The notes beneath the pieces were generated by a model. That model was not told the origin of the DNA. It saw nothing but the letters and a program-made list of their open reading frames with translations, and did no database searches. From contig CAWJXM010000049.1 of the NCBI GenBank assembly GCA_963846635.1, forward strand, positions 31,241 through 95,240: a DNA stretch of 64,000 nucleotides, in the 5' to 3' direction. Both the position numbers and the translations under genes were made by a program. The stretch is from AP-15 sp963846635 (GTDB taxonomy: Bacteria; Pseudomonadota; Alphaproteobacteria; ATCC43930; CGMCC-115725). Shown piece after piece: positions 25,960 through 36,217 of this stretch (position 1 is its first letter; each line of letters opens with the position of its first letter).

Positions 25960-26573
25960 TGGTCGAGTCTACATCGTCGATGACGATGAAGCGGTGCGCG
26001 ATTCTCTTTCCCTATTGTTGCAGTCCAAAGGCTATGCGGTGAAGAGCTTCGGCTCGGCGCTAGAATTTCTCTCGGCCGCTCCGTCGCTTGCTGCCGGCTG
26101 CCTGATTGTCGATATCCGGATGCCCGAGATGGACGGGCTGGAGCTGCAACAGCGCCTGATTGAGCGCGACTTGGACTTCCCGCTGATCGTCATCACCGGG
26201 CACGGCGATGTCCCATTGGCGGTGCGGGCAATGAAGGCGGGCGCCGTCGATTTCATTGAGAAGCCGTTCGCCTCAGAAGCAATTCTGAACAGCCTTGGCG
26301 TGGCATGCCGGCAGCTGACCGTCTCAGATGAGGGAGACCCAGAAAAGATCGCAGCAGCTGCCAAGCTCACCCTGCTCTCGCCGCGCGAGCGGCAGGTGCT
26401 GGAGGGTCTGCTGGCGGGGCTGCCCAATAAGTCGATCGCGTATGATCTGGCAGATCAGCCCGCGCACAGTCGAGATTCACCGCGCGCGCGTGATGGACAA
26501 AATGGGCGCGCGCAGCCTTTCCGAATTAGTCCGGCTCGCCCTGGCCGCTGGCGTGCGGCCGAGCTTTTATTGA
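25949..26573 (+). pseudogene. fixJ: Response regulator FixJ, frameshifted in the DNA-binding domain
   Basis: The receiver domain is intact: acidic DDDE near residues 11-14, phosphoacceptor Asp55 in CLIVDIRMPEMDG and Lys in FIEKPF. A LuxR-type helix-turn-helix starts normally (LSPRERQVLEGLLAGLPNKSIAYDL) but shifts frame at 26448-26455. The rest (ISPRTVEIHRARVMDKMGARSLSELVRLALAAG) is complete in another frame, ending at 26573. One inserted base explains it. In its own frame translation would run into unrelated residues with no HTH, so the protein could not bind DNA as read. Because fixL and fixK are intact, a sequence error is possible. Confidence 0.85.
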
Positions 26574-26648
26574 TCGGATCTCCTCCGCCGCGAGTTGCCG
26601 GCCCGCATCGCGGCGATCGGCGAATGATGACTTCAGGAACGAAGCTAT

Positions 26649-27302
26649 CTATGTATTCCTTTCGCCGGCCAAATAGCGGCGGAACCACCGCGTCGCGTGT
26701 TGCTGGACCTCATCGAGGGTGCCCGGTTCTTCGAAGAGATGGCCGGCGCCCTCGACAACAACCAGCTCCTTTGGCCCGACGAGCCGATCTTACGCCATTC
26801 GGTTCAATGCAGCCACCTGGGTGTCGCGGCTGCCGACGATCAGCAGGGTCGGCGCGACCACCCGAATAAGCGCGTCGCCGGCGAGGTCGGGGCGGCCGCC
26901 GCGCGACACTATCGCCGCTACTGGCGAGCGCGGCGCCGCCGCAGAAACGAGCGCGGCCCCCGCCCCGGTGCTGGCTCCGAAATAACCGAGCGTCAGATGG
27001 GCCGTTTCGGGTTGTGCTATGGCCCAATCGGCAGCGAACGACAGGCGCGACGCGAGCAAGCCGATGTCGAACACATTGGCGCGGTCGACTTCTTCCTCTT
27101 CTGTCAGCAAATCGAGCAGCAGCGTTGCCAAGCCGACGTCCCGCAGCGCTGCGGCGACCCGATTATTGCGGGGGCTCAGTCGTCCGCTGCCGCTGCCATG
27201 CGCGAATATGACCAGACTGCTGGCATCGGCCGGCACGCCAAGCAAGCCCCTCAGACGCTGAGGTCCTATATCGATCTCGACCGTATTGGGGAGAATGGCC
27301 AT
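26649..27302 (-). pseudogene. Dienelactone hydrolase-family protein with an in-frame stop
   Basis: The start and first 170 residues read as an alpha/beta hydrolase: VIFAHGSGSGRLSPRNNRVA, LDLLTEEEE, FGASTGAGAALVSAA (nucleophile elbow GASTGA) and SRGGRPDLAG. A TAA at 26790-26792 then ends it. The same frame continues for about 46 further codons (DRLVGPKELVVVEGAGHLFEEPG... ending TAG at 26649) and supplies the family's final His motif GAGHLFEEP. The family expects a tyrosine-like residue at the stop, so one base change explains it. Possibly a pseudogene or a sequence error. Confidence 0.75.
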
Positions 27303-27608
27303 GGCCGTATCTCCAAATAGATCATCATAGGACGCAAGGTTCAGCGGTAGTGCAAGAGGGCACCAATAAAAGACCAGATTCGAGCAGGACGGCGATCAAC
27401 ACGGCACCGGCTAGCCCCGCGATAAAGATCTCCGGCGCAGCGGCGGCCGCACGACGATCTCGCCCTGCCTGGCCTTTCCGCCGGGAGTGACCTGCCTGCG
27501 TGGCTGCGGCCGCCGCGCCGCCATACCTCCGTTCACCTCGCCAACTCCTCGCCTATCCGCCAAATTCCCGGGGCCAACATGGCCACCAGCTTTGTCGCTA
27601 GCCCTGTA
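27303..27608. other. Intergenic, no gene seen
   Basis: About 300 nt between the hydrolase pseudogene and the IS110 remnant, with no supported feature. The segment may be IS-associated debris. Confidence 0.4.
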
Positions 27609-27767
27609 TCATAGTGGAAACTCAAAGTGGCCGATGCCGGTTCCGGAAGGCGGACAATCGATGTGTGCCGCCGGCGCGCCCGCGCCGCCCCGGCCCTGCT
27701 CGGCAACCGTCACCGAGATGCGGGCCTTGTGAACGTCAAGACCGACATAAAGTGTCTTTTCCAACAT
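27609..27767 (-). mobile_element. IS110-family transposase, N-terminal remnant
   Basis: The 52-codon fragment begins LEKTLYVGLDVHKARISVTVAE, the N-terminal DEDD-type motif (YVGLDVHK) of IS110/IS1111 transposases, and stops soon after. The full enzyme is about 330-400 aa, so most is missing. Upstream, on the side where the element's non-coding end should lie, is a palindrome (27906-27932). Confidence 0.75.
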
Positions 27768-28107
27768 AGGTGCCCTTAATCGCCAATGTCCCGCTTTCTG
27801 TCGTGGCATCTGGACTGTGCGGGAGGCGGCTACGTCCGCAGCGAAAAGGCCGGTCGACAGATCACCGTCGCGACCATATCCAAGAGCCTGGTGTCTAACG
27901 CCGTCCCCATGTCCGCAAACTCCAGACATGGGTACCAGCATCGCAGGCTTGGCGGTCGGGTCAGAACAACTCAGGGCAGATATGACAACCGCCTCTAAAC
28001 CTAAAAGACGGGCTGTTTTTGTCGAAGCACCCGAGGCTCGAAGGTCGTATTAGCTCCGGGCCAGAGGCGTTTCCTTGAAAATGAATTTTTCGCCAAACAG
28101 ACGCCAG
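27768..28107. other. Probable IS110 non-coding end
   Basis: No gene is seen. CCCATGTC (27906-27913) pairs with GACATGGG (27925-27932) across 11 nt. In IS110 elements the non-coding end next to the transposase start encodes a structured bridge RNA, so this may be a relic of it. Confidence 0.35.
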
Positions 28108-29505
28108 TCAGCCTTCAGGTGGCTGGAAGCGGTATGGCATGGCGCTCGACGTCAATGGGTCGAGTGCCAGTCGATGTTCGAGTGGCGGAAAAGCCCGACT
28201 GCGGCAGTCCGCGCGATTGCATAACCGGCAAGATAGGCCGATGCCGACCTTCGCCCGATCGAGATCGAGCCCGTCGGCATAAGCAATCTCTCCGGCATGT
28301 GCGAGGCTGCAGCCCATCGCCACGACATGGACCGACCGCGGTTCGCCCCAATGCGCTGCCGGCCGCGTGACGGTGCGGGCGAAGCAAAGATAAGCAGCGC
28401 CATCAGGCAGCTCTGCGATCTGCACCTGGACTACGCCCGGCTGCATGAACGCGGTATGCACGACCCAGCGCGGGCACGAGCCGCCGTAGCGGGCGAACGG
28501 GAAGCCGGCCGCGGAGAAGCGCTTCGAGACGTTTCCCGCCGGGTCGACGCGGACAAAAAAGAACGGCACGCCGCGCGCTCCCGGCCGCTGCAATGTCGAT
28601 AGCCGGTGACAGGACTGCTCAAACGAAACCCCAAAGCGGGCCGCCAGCGCCTCCATATCGTGGCGCAGCGTCTGGGCCGCGGCCAAATAGGCAGCGTATG
28701 GCATCAGGACCGCACCGGCGACATAGTTCAGAAGGCCCACGCGGATTAGCATCGCCGCTTCGGGCGAGGACGGCGCGGCCTCACGCAACACAGCTTCGAC
28801 TGCATCGCGTGCTTCGAACAGTGCGAGCTGAAACGCCATGTGAAACCCGCGGCTCTCGCGCGGCAGGGCCTCGGCAAGGGCGAGCCGGCGAGTTTCCGGA
28901 TCAAAGCGCCGCAATACGCCATCGAGCGGCTGCACTGTGACAGTAAGGCCGTGCACTTTGCGCAGCCTCTCGGCGATGGCATGGTTCATCTCGGCAGGGG
29001 CGGCGGTGCATGACGCGGCGATCCGGTCGGCGGCCTCTTCGAGACTCGGGAAATGATTGGCGCGGTCATCGAAGAAGTCGCGCGCCTCTTCGTTGGGCAG
29101 CAGAACACGCCGTCCGGATGGCAGCGCGATGCCTCCGGCGTCCTCGCGGGCCACGCGCCATGCGCGATAGAGAGCGAGCACCGCGCCCGCCGCTTTCGGG
29201 CTGGAGCCGGCCAAAGCCGCGATTTCCGTTTCGGGTACTGCATCGACGCCGAGTAATGGATCCGAGAACGCCTCGCGCAGCCCGACTTCGAGCCGGCGTT
29301 CCTGCGCCCCAGAAAGGGTAGCGAGGTCGAGGTGGAAGATCTCGGCAAGCTTTATCAATAATGTACCACTGATCGCGCGCTGGTCGTGCTCGATAAGATT
29401 GAGGTAACTCGCCGAGATGCCGAGTTGATTGGCCAATGCCTGCTGCGACAGGTTCCGCTCTGTGCGCAGTCGCCGCACTGTACGTCCGATCTGAACACGC
29501 GACAT
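28108..29505 (-). CDS. ScfR/RamB-like transcriptional regulator (XRE HTH + C-terminal acyl-CoA-type domain)
   Basis: The 465-aa protein begins with a helix-turn-helix (IGRTVRRLRTERNLSQQALANQLGISASYLNLIEHDQR, residues 5-43). A long central part has the DUF955-like MNHAIAERLRKVHGLTV and a FHMAFQLALFEA pattern. The end has a cysteine cluster (SCRLCNRADCRSRAFPP) and GCSLAHAGEIAYADGLDL. This is the short-chain fatty-acyl regulator family, whose actinobacterial member RamB and alphaproteobacterial ScfR control isocitrate lyase and acetate genes. It is divergent from aceA, 135 nt away, which fits. The ATG at 29505 is preferred over an upstream extension. Confidence 0.9.
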   Translation of the reverse strand: MSRVQIGRTVRRLRTERNLSQQALANQLGISASYLNLIEHDQRAISGTLLIKLAEIFHLDLATLSGAQERRLEVGLREAFSDPLLGVDAVPETEIAALAGSSPKAAGAVLALYRAWRVAREDAGGIALPSGRRVLLPNEEARDFFDDRANHFPSLEEAADRIAASCTAAPAEMNHAIAERLRKVHGLTVTVQPLDGVLRRFDPETRRLALAEALPRESRGFHMAFQLALFEARDAVEAVLREAAPSSPEAAMLIRVGLLNYVAGAVLMPYAAYLAAAQTLRHDMEALAARFGVSFEQSCHRLSTLQRPGARGVPFFFVRVDPAGNVSKRFSAAGFPFARYGGSCPRWVVHTAFMQPGVVQVQIAELPDGAAYLCFARTVTRPAAHWGEPRSVHVVAMGCSLAHAGEIAYADGLDLDRAKVGIGLSCRLCNRADCRSRAFPPLEHRLALDPLTSSAMPYRFQPPEG

Positions 29506-29513
29506 TTTACAGC

Positions 29514-29546
29514 CTTTACAAAAATTCAGCACCGTTTGTGAAAACG
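29514..29546. promoter_or_regulatory. Candidate ScfR operator between the regulator gene and aceA
   Basis: TTTACAAAAATTC (29515-29527) and GTTTGTGAAAAC (29534-29545) resemble the A/T-rich TTTGCAAA-like sites known for RamB/ScfR. They lie in the shared promoter, close to the regulator start, consistent with autoregulation plus control of aceA. Confidence 0.35.
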
Positions 29547-29640
29547 ACAACCGAATTGCATTGATAATGCCACATTGAGCCTCGCCATTGCAGCCGCAAA
29601 GCCGTTATTGAAGGCGCTGTGATATGAACAAGGGAACAAG

Positions 29641-30974
29641 ATGATGCAGCCTCTCGATGGCTCAGATATTTGCCGGGATTACGAGCCTGCCGAGGTCGAG
29701 CGGTTGGCCGGCTCGTTTCGCATTCGGCACACAATAGCGGAAATGGGTGCTCTGCGATTGCGTCACCTGTTGCGCACCGAGCCGTTCGTGCCGACGCTCG
29801 GCGCCCTCACCGGCAATCAAGCCGTGCAGCAGGTCAAGGCCGGTTTGAAGGCGATCTATTTGTCCGGCTGGCAGGTCGCGGCCGACGCCAATACCGCCGG
29901 GCAGATGTATCCGGACCAGTCGCTCTATCCGGTAGATTCCGTGCCCAATGTCGTAAGACGCATCAACAACGCTTTGCGCCGCGCCGATCAGATCGCGCAT
30001 ATGGAGGGTGAAGGGGACGATACCTACTGGATGGCGCCGATCATTGCTGATGCGGAAGCCGGATTCGGCGGCGCGCTCAATGCCTTCGAGCTGATGAAGG
30101 CGATGATCGAAGCCGGCGCCGCCGGGGTCCACTTTGAGGACCAGCTCGCCTCCGAAAAGAAATGCGGCCATCTCGGCGGCAAGGTGCTGGTGCCGATCAG
30201 TCAGCACATCCGCACCCTCAACGCCGCCCGGCTCGCGGCCGATGTCGAGGGCGTGCCAACGGTGCTGCTATGCCGCACCGATGCGCAATCGGCGCAATTG
30301 CTGACCAGCGACATCGACGAGCGCGATCGCCCGTTCATCAGCGGTGAGCGGACCGCCGAGGGCTTCTTCCGCATTCGCCAAGGCGTCGGCGTCGAATACG
30401 CGATTGCGCGCAGCCTCGCCTATGCCCCTTACGCCGATCTCCTGTGGTGGGAAACGAGCGAGCCCGATCTCGATGAGGCCGAACGCTTTGCCGATGCCAT
30501 CCATCGCGAGTTTCCGGACAAGATGCTCGCCTACAATTGCTCGCCGAGCTTCAACTGGCGCAAAAAATTGTCACCTGAGCGGCTCGCGAGCTTTCAGCGC
30601 GATATAGCGAAAATGGGCTACCGGTTCCAGTTCGTCACCTTGGCCGGCTTTCATAGCCTCAATCTCGCGATGTTCGAACTGGCCCGCGATTACTGCGAGC
30701 GCGGGATGGCGGCTTATTCCGAACTTCAGCAGGCCGAATTCGCAGCGGAAGCGGACGGGTATACCGCCACCCGGCATCAGCGCGAGGTCGGCGTCGGCTA
30801 TTTCGATGCGGTGGCGATGGCGATCTCTGGCGGGCGCTCCTCGACAACAGCGCTGGCCGAAAGCACCGAAGCGGCGCAATTTCACGAGGACGGGCCGGCA
30901 GATCGGCGGCAATACGGGTATGACGAGGGATTGGTCCACAATCACGACTGGGCCGTGCACGATTGGGGCGAGCG

Positions 30975-30978
<4 letters not shown>
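29641..30978 (+). CDS. aceA: Isocitrate lyase
   Basis: AceA cleaves isocitrate to succinate and glyoxylate, the first step of the glyoxylate shunt. The 445-aa length fits the short (about 430-aa) class. The catalytic loop KKCGHLGGK is present with Cys175, together with YLSGWQVAADAN, TDAQSAQLL and YNCSPSFNW. Two ATGs occur in tandem at 29641 and 29644 after AGGGAACAAG. The stop overlaps the malate synthase start (ATGA), so the two are co-translated. Likely regulated by the divergent ScfR-like gene. Confidence 0.97.
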
Positions 30979-32588
<1,610 letters not shown>

Positions 32589-32947
32589 GACCACTGAACT
32601 CCGCTGCAATGCGTTTCTCCCCACCGCGGACCGGCTCGATACCGCTGGCCAGGCCGCGCTCAGGCAGATGGCCTGAATCATCTGACTGGATCTGAGCACT
32701 AGCACGTACCGCAGTATTTGCTATCAGCGCATTTCGCCTATAACCAGCAAGCCCATGCTGTTGTTTGCGCAAATGGGGTCTACCGAGCGGTATGTGCTGG
32801 ACCCAACGGGCTGCGGTTGTCCACAAGCCGGTTTACAGAGTACCATACACCGTCCATTGCGCTAGCGGTGTCTATCGAGCCGGATGTGTGGAACCAAGGG
32901 CACGATGATCCGTAAAAGATGATATTGACACCATGAAGGGGGTCTCC
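32589..32947. other. Intergenic stretch, no gene seen
   Basis: About 360 nt between aceB and the small secreted protein gene, with no supported gene. Confidence 0.4.
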
Positions 32948-33283
32948 ATGCGACGTTTGTTGTTGGTGAGTGCGGCAGCGTGTGTGCTGGCGGCTCAAAC
33001 CGCGAATGCCAAAGGCTGTCTCGAAGGTGCCGCGGTGGGTGGTGTTGCTGGACACATGGCGCACCATACATTCCTTGGATTATTCGGTGGGTGCGCGGGT
33101 GGGATGTACGTCCACCATCTGTACTCAAAGTGGAAGAGAAACCATCCCAACGGGACTATGAATGAGTTTGTCACCGATAACAAAGAATACCTGCCGGCAG
33201 GTTGGGCAGACCGGTTGACCACATCACCAGAGGTGGGTAACTCAAACATACGCCCAGGTACCCCCGGCAAAAACGAACAGTAA
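32948..33283 (+). CDS. Small secreted glycine-rich protein
   Basis: A signal peptide (MRRLLLVSAAACVLAAQTANA, cleavage near residue 21) is followed by a Gly/Ala/His-rich region (GAAVGGVAGHMAHHTFLGLFGGCAGGM), like a glycine-zipper segment, and then a polar tail. I do not recognise a named family, though a similar layout is common in uncharacterised small envelope proteins of alphaproteobacteria. An upstream ATG at 32933 is an alternative start. A clear terminator follows at 33292-33325. Confidence 0.6.
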   Translation: MRRLLLVSAAACVLAAQTANAKGCLEGAAVGGVAGHMAHHTFLGLFGGCAGGMYVHHLYSKWKRNHPNGTMNEFVTDNKEYLPAGWADRLTTSPEVGNSNIRPGTPGKNEQ

Positions 33284-33291
33284 TCGTTATT

Positions 33292-33325
33292 TGTGCCTCG
33301 GGATCTTCGAGGCACATAACTTTTT
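33292..33325 (+). terminator. Rho-independent terminator
   Basis: TGTGCCTCG (33292-33300) pairs with CGAGGCACA (33308-33316), with a TTTTT run at 33321-33325. Confidence 0.8.
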
Positions 33326-33382
33326 ACCTTCCTCGTCGGTCGCGTCCAGTTCTTGGCTCACCACGCCCTCACCTGAAACGCG

Positions 33383-33948
33383 TTATTCGAGCACGATGTT
33401 GAATTCGCCAGCCAATGCCGCTGGACCGGCAGCGCGGGCTGGATGAAACCCCACGATCAGCCGACCACGGGCAGCGGGATCGCGCATACCCATCAAAACG
33501 GCATCGGCCGCATTCCCCGGCTCGCCCGCGACGTACATCTGAGTGACAAACCGCTCGAACCCGCGGCCTGAGACAGCAAAGTGGATGTGCGGCGTTCTCC
33601 CCGATAAGGCACTGGTTTAATCGTCAGGAATTGGTATTCACCCATCAAATCCGTCGTGGCAGTGCCGTATCCCTGGAAGTCGTCGTCACGGGGCCGATCG
33701 ACCCGGCCATCCCGAACATGGTGATAGCGACCGTTAGCGTCGCATTGCCAAATCTCGATCCGCGCTTCTGACACAGGCCGTCCATTTGGATCGACAATGC
33801 GTCCTGTAATTCGGGTGCTGATGCCGTTCGCCGCTCCGGAATGCCCCGACACATGGACCAGATCGTTGTCCGAATCTTGCGTGAAGCTAACGGGGTAAAA
33901 CGGGCCGGATATTTGAAATTCCAGAGTACGTCCGCTAGATCCCTCGGC
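33383..33948 (-). pseudogene. Intradiol ring-cleavage dioxygenase remnant
   Basis: Conserved pieces are the LEFQISGPFYPV opening, RIVDPNGRPVSEARIEIWQCDANGRYHH, then GEYQFLTIKPVPY. The frame then shifts at about 33597-33603, where a run of G (minus strand) appears one base short, and PHIHFAVSGRGFERFVTQMYVAGEPGN follows. The Tyr of GEYQF and the two His of PHIH are iron ligands of protocatechuate/catechol dioxygenases, so all the key residues exist, in two frames. No ATG precedes LEFQ in frame; a stop lies at 33949-33951, so the N-terminus (normally with a signal sequence) is lost too. Confidence 0.75.
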
Positions 33949-34232
33949 TTAAAACTTAAACGACCGCTTTCGGCGCCTCTCGGCTATTCCGCGGCACCGG
34001 AACCAGTGGCCGCTCTCACCTTCTGGGACACTCAGCCCTCGCGGTGAGAATGGCTATACCTGCTCCTGGAACAGACCTTACCGGAGGATCGAGGGAGCGG
34101 TCGAGGAATCCGGCCATTCCCCTAGTCGCGCCCAACTGCGAAATTGCGACGAGAGCTGAGCCTTGCGGGAACCGAAAGGCAACGCGGTCTTCGCGCTTCT
34201 TCGCGCGAAACCGCTTGGACAAGTGTCGTCGA
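33949..34232. other. Intergenic, no gene seen
   Basis: About 280 nt without a supported gene. A GC-rich inverted repeat around 34190-34222 near the oppF-like stop may act as a terminator. Confidence 0.35.
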
Positions 34233-35207
34233 CTAGGAGCGCAGATGGCAGGCGACCCAATGCCCATCCGCCGTCTTTTTAAGCGGCGGCTTCTCGGTGC
34301 TGCATAGCGGCAATTGGCGGATCGGGCAGCGCGTGTGGAAGTGACATCCCGGCGGCGGCCGTATCGGGTTCGGGATCTCGCCTTCGAGGCGGATACGCCG
34401 GCGGCGCACTGTCGGATCAGGAGTCGGCACCGCGGATAGCAGCGCCTCTGTATAGGGATGCCGAGGGTTTTTGTAGAGTTCCAGGACCGGCGCGAGCTCG
34501 ACGATGCGGCCGAGATACATGACGGCGACGCGCGTGCTGATGTGCTGCACGACCGCGAGATCGTGGGCGATGAATAGATAGGCCAGCCGGAATTCATCCT
34601 GGAGGTCGGCCAGCAGGTTGACGATCTGCGCCTGGATCGAGACGTCGAGCGCCGATACCGGCTCGTCACAGACGATCAATTTCGGCGATACGGCGAGCGC
34701 GCGGGCAATGCCAATGCGCTGGCGCTGGCCGCCGGAGAATTCATGCGGGTAGCGCCGCATGTGGTCGGCATTGAGACCGACCAGCTGCAGCAGCTCGAGG
34801 ATTCGGTCCTCGAACGCGGCGCGCGTCTTGGCGAGTTTGTGGATAATCAACGCTTCGCCGATAATCGCGCCGACCGTCATCCGCGGGTTCAGCGAGGCGA
34901 ACGGATCCTGAAAGATGATCTGCATATCGCGGCGAAGGGCGCCGAGCGCCTTGCTCTCGATCCCGGTGACGTTGCGGCCTTCGAGCCATACCTCGCCCGA
35001 GGTCGGCTCGATCAGCCGCAGGATGCACCGCCCGGTGGTCGACTTTCCGCAGCCGGATTCGCCGACCAGCCCCAACGTTTCGCCAGCGCCGATTTCGAAA
35101 CTGACGTCGTCGACGGCGTGCACCTGCTCTCTCGCCCCGGCTAGCACGCCGCCCCGCGCCGGGAAAGTCTTCACCAGGTTACTTACGCGCAGTAGCGGTT
35201 CGGTCAC
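34233..35207 (-). CDS. Oligopeptide/dipeptide ABC transporter ATPase, OppF-type
   Basis: A 324-aa ATPase starting at GTG (VTEPLLRVSNLVKTF). Walker A GESGCGKST, signature FSGGQRQRIGIARAL and Walker B LIVCDEPVSALDVS are all present. The C-terminus carries the family-specific oligopeptide-type cap, including PPPGCHFHTRCPI. It pairs with the preceding OppD-type protein. It is the last gene of the five-gene importer operon, with a 19-nt gap to the gene upstream. Confidence 0.92.
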   Translation of the reverse strand: MTEPLLRVSNLVKTFPARGGVLAGAREQVHAVDDVSFEIGAGETLGLVGESGCGKSTTGRCILRLIEPTSGEVWLEGRNVTGIESKALGALRRDMQIIFQDPFASLNPRMTVGAIIGEALIIHKLAKTRAAFEDRILELLQLVGLNADHMRRYPHEFSGGQRQRIGIARALAVSPKLIVCDEPVSALDVSIQAQIVNLLADLQDEFRLAYLFIAHDLAVVQHISTRVAVMYLGRIVELAPVLELYKNPRHPYTEALLSAVPTPDPTVRRRRIRLEGEIPNPIRPPPGCHFHTRCPIRQLPLCSTEKPPLKKTADGHWVACHLRS

Positions 35208-35226
35208 GGCGTGAGGCCTCGCCTGA

Positions 35227-36201
35227 TCAATAGAGAATGCAGGCCACCTTGTGGCCGCCTTCGATCGCCCGCAGAGCCGGCACCTGGCGAGTGCAGGCGG
35301 CCATCGCAAGCGCGCAGCGCGAAGCAAAGCGGCAGCCGGGTGGCGGGTCCAAGAGGCTCGGCACCGTACCGGCGATCGCCTCCAGCCGCCGCCTTTTACC
35401 GTCAGTCCTATCGAGGCGTGGGATCGAGCGAATCAGCCCCTGGGTATAGGGATGCAACGGCCGGGCGAAGAGGTCGTCAACTTGCGCTTCCTCCACCACC
35501 TGGCCAGCATACATTACCGCGACACGCTGGGCCGTCTCGGCGACGACACCCATCGCATGGGTAATCAGCATAATGGCCATGCCGAACCGCGATTTCATCT
35601 CGCCCAAAAGATCGAGAATCTGTGCCTGAATGGTCACATCGAGCGCGGTCGTGGGCTCGTCCGCGATCAGCAATTCGGGGCTGCAGGCGAGCGCCATCGC
35701 GATCATCACCCGTTGGCGCATCCCGCCTGAGAGCTGGTGCGGATAGTCATGCACACGCCGCTCCGCCGCCGGTACATGGACGAGGCGGAGCATCTCAACC
35801 GCCCGGTCCATCGCCTCGCGCCGACCGAGGCTCTGATGCAGGCGAACCACCTCGGCGATCTGGTCACCGACCGTATAGACCGGGTTCAGCGAGGTCATCG
35901 GCTCCTGGAAAACGATGCCAATCTCCCGGCTCCTAATCCGCTGCATTTCGCGCGGGTCGAGCGGGACAAGATCGCGCCCCTTCCAGAGGATACGCCCCGC
36001 GACGATCTTGCCCGGAGGTATTGCGATCAATTTCAGCACGGTCATCGCAGTGACTGTCTTGCCGCACCCGGATTCGCCGACGATGCTCACCGTTTCGCCG
36101 CGCCTGATCGTTAAATCGACGCCGTCCACCGCCCGAACCACACCGTCGTCGGTCTCGAAATACGTTTTGAGGCCGGAAATTTCGAGCAGCGTTTCGGCCA
36201 C
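35227..36201 (-). CDS. Oligopeptide/dipeptide ABC transporter ATPase, OppD-type
   Basis: The 324-aa protein starts at GTG (VAETLLEISGLKTYF). Walker A GESGCGKTVTAM, signature LSGGMRQRVMIAMAL and Walker B LLIADEPTTALDVT are present, as is the PPPGCRFASRCALAM cap at the C-terminus. It forms a heterodimer with the OppF-type ATPase to drive uptake. The start is set by the family N-terminus; the longer open frame overlaps the permease gene. Confidence 0.92.
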   Translation of the reverse strand: MAETLLEISGLKTYFETDDGVVRAVDGVDLTIRRGETVSIVGESGCGKTVTAMTVLKLIAIPPGKIVAGRILWKGRDLVPLDPREMQRIRSREIGIVFQEPMTSLNPVYTVGDQIAEVVRLHQSLGRREAMDRAVEMLRLVHVPAAERRVHDYPHQLSGGMRQRVMIAMALACSPELLIADEPTTALDVTIQAQILDLLGEMKSRFGMAIMLITHAMGVVAETAQRVAVMYAGQVVEEAQVDDLFARPLHPYTQGLIRSIPRLDRTDGKRRRLEAIAGTVPSLLDPPPGCRFASRCALAMAACTRQVPALRAIEGGHKVACILY

Positions 36202-36217
36202 GAAGCGGCTCCCGGCG

